From a bacterium UBP6_UBA1209 (GTDB lineage Bacteria; UBP6; UBA1177), in contig DBXP01000035.1 of the NCBI GenBank assembly GCA_002309575.1, forward strand, positions 1 through 50,009: 50,009 nt of DNA, given 5' to 3'. Below are positions 33,842 through 40,484 of the stretch, piece by piece. The translations under genes were made by a program, and so were the position numbers. The notes under the pieces are model-generated. The model ran no database searches, had not been told where the DNA came from, and worked only from the letters and a program-made list of their open reading frames with translations. Every line of letters begins with the position of its first letter. The stretch's first letter is position 1.

Positions 33842-34381
33842 TTAAAAGGCGTTCTGCTGGAGCGCGTCGTTTTTTATTTCAAAACGGCGGGAGGAGGGGA
33901 GAAGTTTTGCGAGGATACCGGCTGAATCTCCGGAAATGATCAGATTTTTAGGTGCTGAGCGGGAGATGAAATCAACAAGTTCCGGCAGCTCATTTTCTGA
34001 AAAAAAGCGCGTATCAGCCGGAAGCAGAAGAGTCGAACCTTCCGGGAAAGGTATAATTATTTCAGGTATATATGTTAAAAAATAAATGCTCCTGTTGACT
34101 GCCGCGTTGAACTTCATGCCGTCCGGCGAGATCTCAGTGACTGTGATTTCGAACGGACCTAAATTCAAAACTGTTGACTCTCCTGCCTCCAGGAATTTCC
34201 GAAGGTTCATCGACTTGGCGATCTTCGGCGTGGTTATGCGCGCCTTTTCATTGATCTTTCCGAGCCATTCGCACTTCCGAGTGAGGATAACGATGTCGCC
34301 GTCTCCTGGTCTCTTTCCCGCGGAGTTGAATCTAAGTGTGCGGTTTTGTTCTGAAATATTCCAGGCAGAGCTGATAAACAT
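33842..34381 (-). CDS. Hypothetical protein coupled to dacB
   Basis: A 179-residue protein I do not recognise. The start (MFISSAWNI) overlaps the dacB stop as TGATG, so the two are translationally coupled; a longer frame upstream would lie inside dacB. No signal peptide or membrane segment is evident, which suggests a cytoplasmic protein. The N-terminal half is mixed, with basic residues (RTLRFNSAGKRPGDGDIVILTRKCEW). The middle is predicted beta (ESTVLNLGPFEITVTEIS, RSIYFLTYIPEIIIPFPEG) and the C-terminus helical. The tight coupling suggests a role connected with the cell wall, but nothing in the sequence shows an activity. Confidence 0.68.
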   Translation of the reverse strand: MFISSAWNISEQNRTLRFNSAGKRPGDGDIVILTRKCEWLGKINEKARITTPKIAKSMNLRKFLEAGESTVLNLGPFEITVTEISPDGMKFNAAVNRSIYFLTYIPEIIIPFPEGSTLLLPADTRFFSENELPELVDFISRSAPKNLIISGDSAGILAKLLPSSRRFEIKNDALQQNAF

Positions 34382-35745
34382 CAATATTTTTCCCAGATCT
34401 CGTTTATCACTTTGTCGCGGAAATCCCACATCGGCTGGAACTTTTTGGCCGGAAAGTTGTTTACCGAAAATGAGAAGAAGTAGAGCTTTCCGCTTTTTGC
34501 CTTCATGATCCCTGAAAGCGACGCGACGCCTGTCAGAGAGCCTGTCTTCGCCCGGACAAAGCCTGTGCTTTCGCCTGTCTGAGCCTTTTTCAGAGTGCCG
34601 TCCTCGCCTAGTACCGGGAGGGATGCAAAAAAGTCGATGCTGCTGTAGTAGTCGCTGTAGACGTTTTTGAGAAGCTTGATGAAGAACTCTGCGGTGAGCT
34701 GGTTCTGACCGTTCCCGAGGCCGCTCCCGTTGACGATATCTATAGTCTCTCCAAGTTTGTTTTGGGCGTATTCTTTAAGTATTTCAACACCTTGAGCTGA
34801 ACTTCCGCGGATTATGGCTCCCATGAAGAACTGTAGGCTGTCGGCTATGAAGTTCGAGGAGTAGAGGTTCATTTTCCTCAGGATCTCGCGAAGCGGCGAG
34901 CTTTTCCATGTGTGGTTTATGTTCTCCTTTTTTGAAAAGAGCTGCTGGTCGATTTTTTCCCTCGAAACGGGAAGCTCCTCCTTTTCGCCCATGAGGTTCA
35001 GCAGTGTGGAGACGTAATAGTTCGTCGGATGCCCTACACGCTTGAAGATCGTTTCCGGCTTGCTCCTTGCAACGCCGAGGGAACCTTTGACCAGGATTTC
35101 GGTCTTGCTGTTCTTGCCGGCGCTTGTGCCGACGACGAGCCTGTTGTCGCCTCCCGCGATGCCGGTTGCGCTGTTTTTGATCACAAAGTGGCTGCTCGGT
35201 GTCGAAAGGGTGACTTCGACCGGTTTGCCGGCTTCGTGAGCCTTCACATAAATCGTTATCGCGTTGTAGTTCAGACTGAACGGCGAAATATACGCCAGAT
35301 ATGCGTTGTCGCCCTTGTCGCCTGAAACTGCGGAATGGATTATGCTGTTTCCGTATAGAAAATCGTCGACAACGACCTTTTTTATCCCCTTGATCCCCTT
35401 GAGCTTAAGCTCGAGAGCAAGTTGCCAGAGCTGTTCGACGACCATCTCGGGATCGCCGGTAGCCTTGATGTAGAGCGTTCCGTCTGCCGGATCGAACGAA
35501 AAAAAGGTAAAAAACCGGAAGCCCCCGCCCAGATTCTCGAGTGCCGCTGCGGTCGTCAGAAGCTTCAGGTTCGAAGCGAAGGAAAAGGGCTTGTCGCCGT
35601 TCAGGCTGACGATGTTTTTCCCGGCTGCGATGTCGTAGACGACGAGCGCTACGTCATCCTGCGTTACGGGCGAAAAATCGCTGATCTGGGCAGAAAGGTT
35701 TGATACTATAAGGAGTGTGAAGATGAGTGCGGTAAAGAGTTTCAT
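34381..35745 (-). CDS. dacB: D-alanyl-D-alanine carboxypeptidase/endopeptidase (peptidase S13, PBP4 type)
   Basis: A 454-residue periplasmic penicillin-binding protein that trims or cleaves peptide cross-links in peptidoglycan. A signal peptide covers about residues 1-20. The three active-site motifs are present: SxxK as SNLK (Ser58, Lys61), SxN as SSN (296-298) and KTG at 400-402. The VNGSGLGNGQNQLT segment typical of the S13 family lies between them. Length fits PBP4-type enzymes (about 450-480). No strong ribosome binding site precedes the ATG; its start lies 5 bases past the stop of the upstream AT-hook-like gene, so coupling is likely. Together with mltG and mreBC it belongs to the envelope-remodelling set of this region. 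Confidence 0.95.
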   Translation of the reverse strand: MKLFTALIFTLLIVSNLSAQISDFSPVTQDDVALVVYDIAAGKNIVSLNGDKPFSFASNLKLLTTAAALENLGGGFRFFTFFSFDPADGTLYIKATGDPEMVVEQLWQLALELKLKGIKGIKKVVVDDFLYGNSIIHSAVSGDKGDNAYLAYISPFSLNYNAITIYVKAHEAGKPVEVTLSTPSSHFVIKNSATGIAGGDNRLVVGTSAGKNSKTEILVKGSLGVARSKPETIFKRVGHPTNYYVSTLLNLMGEKEELPVSREKIDQQLFSKKENINHTWKSSPLREILRKMNLYSSNFIADSLQFFMGAIIRGSSAQGVEILKEYAQNKLGETIDIVNGSGLGNGQNQLTAEFFIKLLKNVYSDYYSSIDFFASLPVLGEDGTLKKAQTGESTGFVRAKTGSLTGVASLSGIMKAKSGKLYFFSFSVNNFPAKKFQPMWDFRDKVINEIWEKY

Positions 35746-35750
35746 CGGCT

Positions 35751-36827
35751 CTATTTCTCGGATTTTTCCGTTTTTGCGGCTGTCTTTTTCGAAGCAGCTC
35801 TCTTTCTCGGAGTCTTCGATTTTTCTTCAACTTGAGCCGGTGCCTCTTTGGCAGCGGCAGCCTTCGGCCGTCTCCCGCGAGGTTTGGTCGTTTTTTCGGG
35901 TTCAGCCTGGGCGGGGCCGGCCTTTGCCGGAGCCGGTTTTATCTCTGCAGGTGCCGGTTTCTCCTCGACTTTTTTCTCGGAAACCTCTGCTTTTGGACGC
36001 CTTCCGCGCGGTTTTGCAGGCTTTTTTGCTTCGGTCTTGTCATCTTTGGGTTCGACCGGGGCAGGCTTTGGCTCGGCAGGTTTCTGTTTCGGCTCCGCCG
36101 GTGCAGGCTTTGGCTCTACCGGTGCTGGCTTGGGCTCGACCGGTGCGGGGGCGGTTTCCGGTTTATGTTCCGGCTGGGCAGCCCTGGGTTCCGTCTGGAG
36201 CGGTCTCTGCTGGTTGCCGAAGTGCTGGTTCTGACCGTTCTGAGCATTCTGGACATTTTGTCCGTTCTGTTCTCCCTGACGGTTGCGGTTTCGGTTCCTG
36301 TTGCGGTGCCTGCGTCTGCGGTTCCCGCCTTCACCCTGATGATTCTGGTTGTCGGTGCGGTTCTCGTCGCTCTTCTTTTCCGGCTCATCTTCATGTGCGC
36401 TGACGGGCTTTGCCTCTTGCGGCGCCTGTTCGGGTTTAGGCTGGTCGCTGTTCTGGGAGTGGTCGTGCCGGTCGTGATTTTTACGCTGCTCGTTATTTTT
36501 TCTCGGCACATCGGGGATATCGTCGAGATTCGAGAGCTCCTCCTCTTCTGCCATCATTTCGAGCGCAGGCCCGATGATGCTTTTGAGGTTGCGTTTTGCA
36601 ATATCGTAAAAGGCTTTGAGCAGGATCGGCGACTTTTCGGAGTGTTCGATCAGTTCGTCGATCTTTCTGGCGACATCAATAAAAAAAAGCTTTCTCGCCT
36701 TTGTCTTTTCGTTGCTGTCGAGGATTCCGTTGATGAATTTCAGACCGGAGGCGATCTCTTCGTTGAGAGCTGTGAGCTGCTCCGCTGTAAGAAACTTGTT
36801 CAAAAAATTATCAAGCTGGCTTTTCAT
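35751..36827 (-). CDS. Low-complexity basic protein with AT-hook-like motifs
   Basis: From MKSQLDNF the protein has 358 residues; a GAGAA box lies just upstream, while earlier Met codons lack one. Residues 1 to about 100 are a helical acidic domain (LTAEQLTALNEEIASGLKFI). The rest is disordered: an Arg/Asn run at 169-183 (RRRRHRNRNRNRNR), a Gln/Asn stretch at 185-205, Pro/Ala/Glu/Lys repeats of the EPKPAPVEPK type, and two KPRGRRPKA motifs (about 272-280 and 315-323). These are close to the AT-hook core R-G-R-P. The final 35 residues are Lys/Ala-rich, like histone H1 tails. Nucleic-acid binding, either nucleoid-associated or RNA-binding as in RNase E tails, is inferred. It lies directly upstream of dacB. 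Confidence 0.75.
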   Translation of the reverse strand: MKSQLDNFLNKFLTAEQLTALNEEIASGLKFINGILDSNEKTKARKLFFIDVARKIDELIEHSEKSPILLKAFYDIAKRNLKSIIGPALEMMAEEEELSNLDDIPDVPRKNNEQRKNHDRHDHSQNSDQPKPEQAPQEAKPVSAHEDEPEKKSDENRTDNQNHQGEGGNRRRRHRNRNRNRNRQGEQNGQNVQNAQNGQNQHFGNQQRPLQTEPRAAQPEHKPETAPAPVEPKPAPVEPKPAPAEPKQKPAEPKPAPVEPKDDKTEAKKPAKPRGRRPKAEVSEKKVEEKPAPAEIKPAPAKAGPAQAEPEKTTKPRGRRPKAAAAKEAPAQVEEKSKTPRKRAASKKTAAKTEKSEK

Positions 36828-37064
36828 GGCATTTCTCATAAAAAGGTTCGCAAAACTTCTAGCGATTACTACCCGCGGAGGCAATTTTGCCGCCGAAATC
36901 GCAAAAAACTGCCGATTATAAGCAAACAAATTTGAAGTTCCAATGATTTTTTACTGTTTTTCCTGCAAAATGAAACCTCCAGATAATCAAGAAAAATCTA
37001 AAAAGTCAGAAACTCAAAATTTCGGGGGATTGCATAAATACACAATTAATCATAACTTAATTTC
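36828..37064. other. AT-rich intergenic spacer between divergent genes
   Basis: No gene is supported here. With the promoter and leader to its right it forms a 369-base gap. Both divergent genes must start transcription in it; only the rightward promoter (37065-37092) is clear. Confidence 0.5.
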
Positions 37065-37092
37065 TTGCTAATCAGTATAAAACACCTATATT
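37065..37092 (+). promoter_or_regulatory. Predicted sigma70 promoter for the Lcl-domain lipoprotein
   Basis: TTGCTA (37065-37070), 16-base spacer, TATATT (37087-37092). Transcription would begin near 37099, giving a leader of about 100 bases before the ATG. Confidence 0.5.
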
Positions 37093-37113
37093 TTTGCGGT
37101 TTTTTGTATTTAT

Positions 37114-37176
37114 GGCGGCGCATCCCTGAGGATCTAAAGGACTCTAAGGACCCTAAACTCCCTAAGGAGGCGCCGC
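37114..37176 (+). promoter_or_regulatory. Structured leader with 9-bp repeats and GGA motifs
   Basis: Four 9-bp near-repeats (GGATCTAAA, GGACTCTAA, GGACCCTAA, ACTCCCTAA; 37130-37165) are enclosed by an inverted repeat GCGGCGC (37115-37121) and GCGCCGC (37170-37176). Each of the first three repeats and the base just after the fourth presents an AGGA core, and another AGGA is the Shine-Dalgarno itself (about 37186). Spaced A(N)GGA motifs in a leader are the hallmark of CsrA/RsmA binding sites, so post-transcriptional control is plausible. No csrA gene is in the window. Confidence 0.55.
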
Positions 37177-37196
37177 ACAACAAAAAGGAGGAAAAA

Positions 37197-39098
37197 ATGA
37201 AAAGATTTTTTGCATGTTTTGCTGTTTTTGCAGCGTTGGTTTTTGTCGTCGGCTGCGGCGACAGCGGCTCGAAAACCAGCGACACAACCGATACTGGTGA
37301 AGGTTTGAATGACGAAGACACGGTTGATACCGATTCAGTGTCTGACACGGAACATTCGGATGATTCTGATTCCGACAATCCTGATACAGCGCCTGACAGC
37401 ACAGACGATGATGCCGACACGGCAGACACGGCTCCGGATTCAGATCCAAGCGATCCGATAAATGAAAATCCGGACAATCTTCCTGAGTGCAGTCCGACAA
37501 GCGCAACACCGTGCATTGATCCCGAAACCGGCTTGATATGGTCTGGAAAAGCTCCGGAGAGGATCCGTTGGATTGATGCCGTAGACTATTGCAAAAACTT
37601 GGAAGAAGGTGGCTACAATGATTGGAGACTTCCGAGCATTGTAGTGCTTAGAACGCTTGTTCAGGATTGCGATCTTACAATCGGTTGTGAGGGCGATACC
37701 GACGGTAAATACAGCAAATTCGGAGATATTGCTTTTTTCTGGTCTTCGTCAAGCCAGGGGCAGGGCGTTTTGTTCTACAACGGAGCAACACAAACAAAAA
37801 ATGTGGATGAAAACTTCGATGCCCGCTGTGTCCGCCGCGACTATGAAACTCGGCAGGTAAGTTGCACTGGACTTCCCGAACACGCTGAATGGAACAGCGT
37901 TTCAACTATAACTCAGACTTGGGATTGGGACTCAGCATCGTGGACTCCTTCAAAAAACGAATCCTATTCTGAAAATCCAACTACAACAGAGTGCGGATTT
38001 AAATGCGAAGAAAGCTATTTTTGGAATTCAGATTCAAACGAATGCATGAAGAACCCTTGCTTAAATAATCCGTGTAATATTCCGAATTCAACCGGAATAT
38101 GCAAACCTGTTACTGAAACTCAATATGTCTGTATATGTAGTAGCGGATATTACTGGCACGGCACAACAGACAAATGCAAGACTGAGCCACCCACTCTTGG
38201 CAAAATCTGCACAGACCAGACAAAATGCTATAATAATATTGGAGAAATCACTTGCCCAACTTTATCGAGTGAAGATTTCTTCGGTCAGGATGCTTACTAC
38301 GCAAGTCTTGGCAAATGTGTGCCGCAAAGTTTCACTGTTCAGACGATTGTCAACCAAAAAGTCGTTCTCGACAACAACACAGGTCTCATGTGGCAGCAGA
38401 CGATTTCAGCGAACAAATACACATGGGGCAGTGCCGTTTCATGGGATAAAGCCGTTTCATACTGCAACAATATGAGTTATGCCGGATATGACGATTGGAG
38501 ACTGCCTACTCCTCAGGAACTTCTGACTATTGTTGACAACAGCAAATATGATCCGGCGATAGATGAGACCTATTTTCCAGATACGCCGAGCGACTCTTTT
38601 GGGTCTTCCTCTACCTACGTTAATAATACAAGCCGCGCGTGGATTGCGCATTTCAGCTACGGCATTGTGACCAACAGCAACGATGACGACAGCTACTATG
38701 TTCGTTGTGTGAGAGGAGTAAGTTTACAAAACAGCACATTCAATTCCACGACCATAAACGGTGATGTTATTGTAACAGACTCTAAAACGGGTCTCGTTTG
38801 GCAGAAAACTTACGAAACAGGCAAAACTTGGCAACAGGCGCTGAAATACTGTGAAGATCTGACTTATGCAGGATATTCTGACTGGCGTCTTCCTGACAAA
38901 AACGAGCTTGCATCTCTTGTGAATTATGAAAAATATAACCCCGCTTCAGATTTTCCAGACATGCCGAGCCAACATTTTTGGTCTTCCTCTACCCTCGTCC
39001 ACTATACAAACTTCGCGTGGGTCGTGTATTTCAACTACGGCTCCGAGAGCTATGGCAATAAGACTGACGACGACTACAATGTCAGGTGTGTCAGGTAG
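37197..39098 (+). CDS. Lipoprotein with three Lcl/DUF1566 domains
   Basis: A 633-residue protein starting at MKRFFAC after a perfect AGGAGG-AAAAA site. Lipobox FVVGC (Cys20) and an Asp/Thr/Ser spacer (21-100) come first. Three Lcl C-terminal-like (DUF1566) domains follow, each with T-G-L-x-W, a YC-N/E-x-L/M segment, a Y-x-DWRLP motif and a terminal RCVR. The domains lie at about 105-220, 425-545 and 555-633. A cysteine-rich EGF-like segment sits between the first and second (CLNNPCNIPNSTGIC). DUF1566 domains have a C-type-lectin-like fold and occur in surface ligand-binding proteins. The last two domains are close paralogues that differ mainly in the WSSS-to-RCVR stretch. Ligand unknown. See the findings for the possible hypervariable region. 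Confidence 0.9.
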   Translation: MKRFFACFAVFAALVFVVGCGDSGSKTSDTTDTGEGLNDEDTVDTDSVSDTEHSDDSDSDNPDTAPDSTDDDADTADTAPDSDPSDPINENPDNLPECSPTSATPCIDPETGLIWSGKAPERIRWIDAVDYCKNLEEGGYNDWRLPSIVVLRTLVQDCDLTIGCEGDTDGKYSKFGDIAFFWSSSSQGQGVLFYNGATQTKNVDENFDARCVRRDYETRQVSCTGLPEHAEWNSVSTITQTWDWDSASWTPSKNESYSENPTTTECGFKCEESYFWNSDSNECMKNPCLNNPCNIPNSTGICKPVTETQYVCICSSGYYWHGTTDKCKTEPPTLGKICTDQTKCYNNIGEITCPTLSSEDFFGQDAYYASLGKCVPQSFTVQTIVNQKVVLDNNTGLMWQQTISANKYTWGSAVSWDKAVSYCNNMSYAGYDDWRLPTPQELLTIVDNSKYDPAIDETYFPDTPSDSFGSSSTYVNNTSRAWIAHFSYGIVTNSNDDDSYYVRCVRGVSLQNSTFNSTTINGDVIVTDSKTGLVWQKTYETGKTWQQALKYCEDLTYAGYSDWRLPDKNELASLVNYEKYNPASDFPDMPSQHFWSSSTLVHYTNFAWVVYFNYGSESYGNKTDDDYNVRCVR

Positions 39099-39185
39099 AG
39101 GTTGTTCGTCAGAGACCGCAGTTTTAGCGCAGCGTAAGCGAGCATTTTTGTCCGTCCTTTTAAAGGGGGCGGGCATTGTCGGAGC

Positions 39186-39202
39186 GCACGCGGCTCGCGT
39201 GC
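39186..39202. repeat. Perfect 7-bp hairpin after the Lcl lipoprotein gene
   Basis: GCACGCG, loop GCT, CGCGTGC. It lies 88 bases past the stop codon. There is no T run, so it is not a standard terminator. Confidence 0.8.
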
Positions 39203-39207
39203 TGACA

Positions 39208-39268
39208 CGTCATTCTGAGCTTTAGCGAAGAATCTCAGAGAGATGTTTCGGCAAGCCTCAACATGACG
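39208..39268. repeat. REP-like palindromic element (CGTCATTCTGAG...CTCAACATGACG)
   Basis: The ends form a 12-base inverted repeat with two mismatches around a 37-base centre containing AGCGAAGAATCTC. Sequences of this type (GTCATTCTGAGC...GAAGAATCTC) recur as dispersed intergenic repeats in diverse bacteria, as far as I recall. A second hairpin, GCGGGC-GAGCC-GCCCGC (39270-39286), follows directly. Confidence 0.65.
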
Positions 39269-39319
39269 AGCGGGCGAGCCGCCCGCGCTCTCAGATGGTT
39301 TTACAAAATAACTTCTTCA

Positions 39320-40159
39320 TCACAAATTCTTCAAAATCTCTTTGATCCAAGCTGAATCAAGCACTTCGAATGCGAAACATTTTTTGCCGAGATCCTTTAA
39401 CGATGCGCCGATGTGGTAAAGAATTTTATCATCAATTATTAGAAAGCGATCGTGAGTTCTCGATGTGTGTTTTAGTGTAAGTTTCGTATATTGTTCGTTA
39501 AACTTCTGTATATCCTGTTCGCTTAATTTCGTTTTCGGATCCGTATAAATCGTAACTTTCACATCTTTTTGCTTCTTTGAGAGTCTTTCCAAAACCGACA
39601 AATCGACATAGTTGTCGATCAGAATGATTTCACACTCCGCACTTTGAATGAACGATTCAAATTTCGCGTAGGCATCGAAGATTTGACCTTGAAAGAAAAT
39701 ACCTTCCAGCGGAGGCAAGGAGGTGCGGACAAAAAAATCAATTTTTTTCTCTGTTTGGCTTACTCGTTCTTCCAACCGCTCAAATCGCTGACTGATGGCG
39801 GAACCTTTTAGTAAGTACTCTTTCAGAATGCTGTTTGCCCATATTCTGAACTGTGTTCCACGAATCGATTTGACACGATAACCAACTGAAATTATTACAT
39901 CCAAATTGTAATAATCTACTTGATATGTTTTTCCGTCGGCTGCAGTTGTTGCAAAATTTGCAACAACTCGATTCTTGTCAAGCTCTCTTTCATCAAATAC
40001 ATTTTTTATATGCCTTGAAATAGTTGATTTGTCTCGTTGAAAAAGTTCAGCCATCTGATCAATTGAAAGCCAAACAGTATCGCGGTTAAAAGTCGTTTGA
40101 ATTCGCGTAACGCCGTCTTCTGCAATATACATTATCAAACTTGTGTCGCTTTCTTTCAT
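39320..40159 (-). CDS. RhuM-family protein with PLD-like C-terminus
   Basis: A 279-residue protein. Residues about 12-120 match the virulence RhuM family: TVWLSIDQMAELFQRDKSTI looks like a helix-turn-helix, followed by SRHIKNVFDERELDKNRVVA, DYYNLDVIISVGYRVKSIRG and TQFRIWANSILKEYLLKGSA. RhuM genes occur in pathogenicity islands, prophages and defence-like accessory loci; the biochemical role is not established. The C-terminal half (about 160-279) has CEIILIDNYVDLSVLERLSK and HDRFLIIDDKILYHIGASLK. This resembles one half of a phospholipase D/nuclease domain, with an HxRxxxxD variant of the HKD motif. The gene is AT-richer than its neighbours and flanked by repeat-rich DNA, consistent with recent acquisition. 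Confidence 0.85.
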   Translation of the reverse strand: MKESDTSLIMYIAEDGVTRIQTTFNRDTVWLSIDQMAELFQRDKSTISRHIKNVFDERELDKNRVVANFATTAADGKTYQVDYYNLDVIISVGYRVKSIRGTQFRIWANSILKEYLLKGSAISQRFERLEERVSQTEKKIDFFVRTSLPPLEGIFFQGQIFDAYAKFESFIQSAECEIILIDNYVDLSVLERLSKKQKDVKVTIYTDPKTKLSEQDIQKFNEQYTKLTLKHTSRTHDRFLIIDDKILYHIGASLKDLGKKCFAFEVLDSAWIKEILKNL

Positions 40160-40484
40160 GTCTCAAGCCTCAAAGAAAAAATTTCGATAAATATGATAAA
40201 ATTATAGATAAAAAATCAAGTATTTTTTCTATTGCTCAAAAAAACTATACAAATTAAATGACAACAGGCTTCGAAAGCATATAAAAGGGCAGCATTAAGC
40301 AAACCGCTCATGAGAAGAAGAGTCATCAACAATTTCAGGAATAAATTGAAGATTGGAGAGGGCTGGCATTCATCACAGTCGGTTTTGCCGACAACTCTCA
40401 CAACATTTTAACTTTGCGTTGGCATGATTTTTTGTTTATTATGGCTGAACTGCGTTGTTCTCAATTATTTAAGGAGAAGATTTT
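40160..40484. other. AT-rich 325-base intergenic region
   Basis: This separates the minus-strand RhuM gene from rimO. It contains a promoter for rimO (given separately) and probably one for RhuM: a TATAAT-like hexamer is present near 40185-40205, without a good -35. A 61-codon minus-strand frame (40216-40401) has no family resemblance. I see no RNA gene. Confidence 0.5.
40414..40442 (+). promoter_or_regulatory. Predicted sigma70 promoter for rimO
   Basis: TTGCGT (40414-40419), 17-base spacer, TATTAT (40437-40442), 42 bases before the ATG. Confidence 0.5.

Noticed and set aside
35832..36935. 367-codon plus-strand frame antisense to the low-complexity protein
   Set aside because: It contains hydrophobic repeats, but these mirror the Pro/Ala/Glu/Lys repeats of the minus strand; the minus strand has a plausible N-terminal domain and gene order.
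37130..37165. Short regular repeats considered as a CRISPR array
   Set aside because: The 9-bp units are contiguous with no spacers; no Cas gene is present anywhere in the window.
40216..40401. Possible 61-residue hydrophobic minus-strand protein
   Set aside because: A hydrophobic middle stretch is present, but the start context is weak and it lies in promoter DNA; not strong enough to call.
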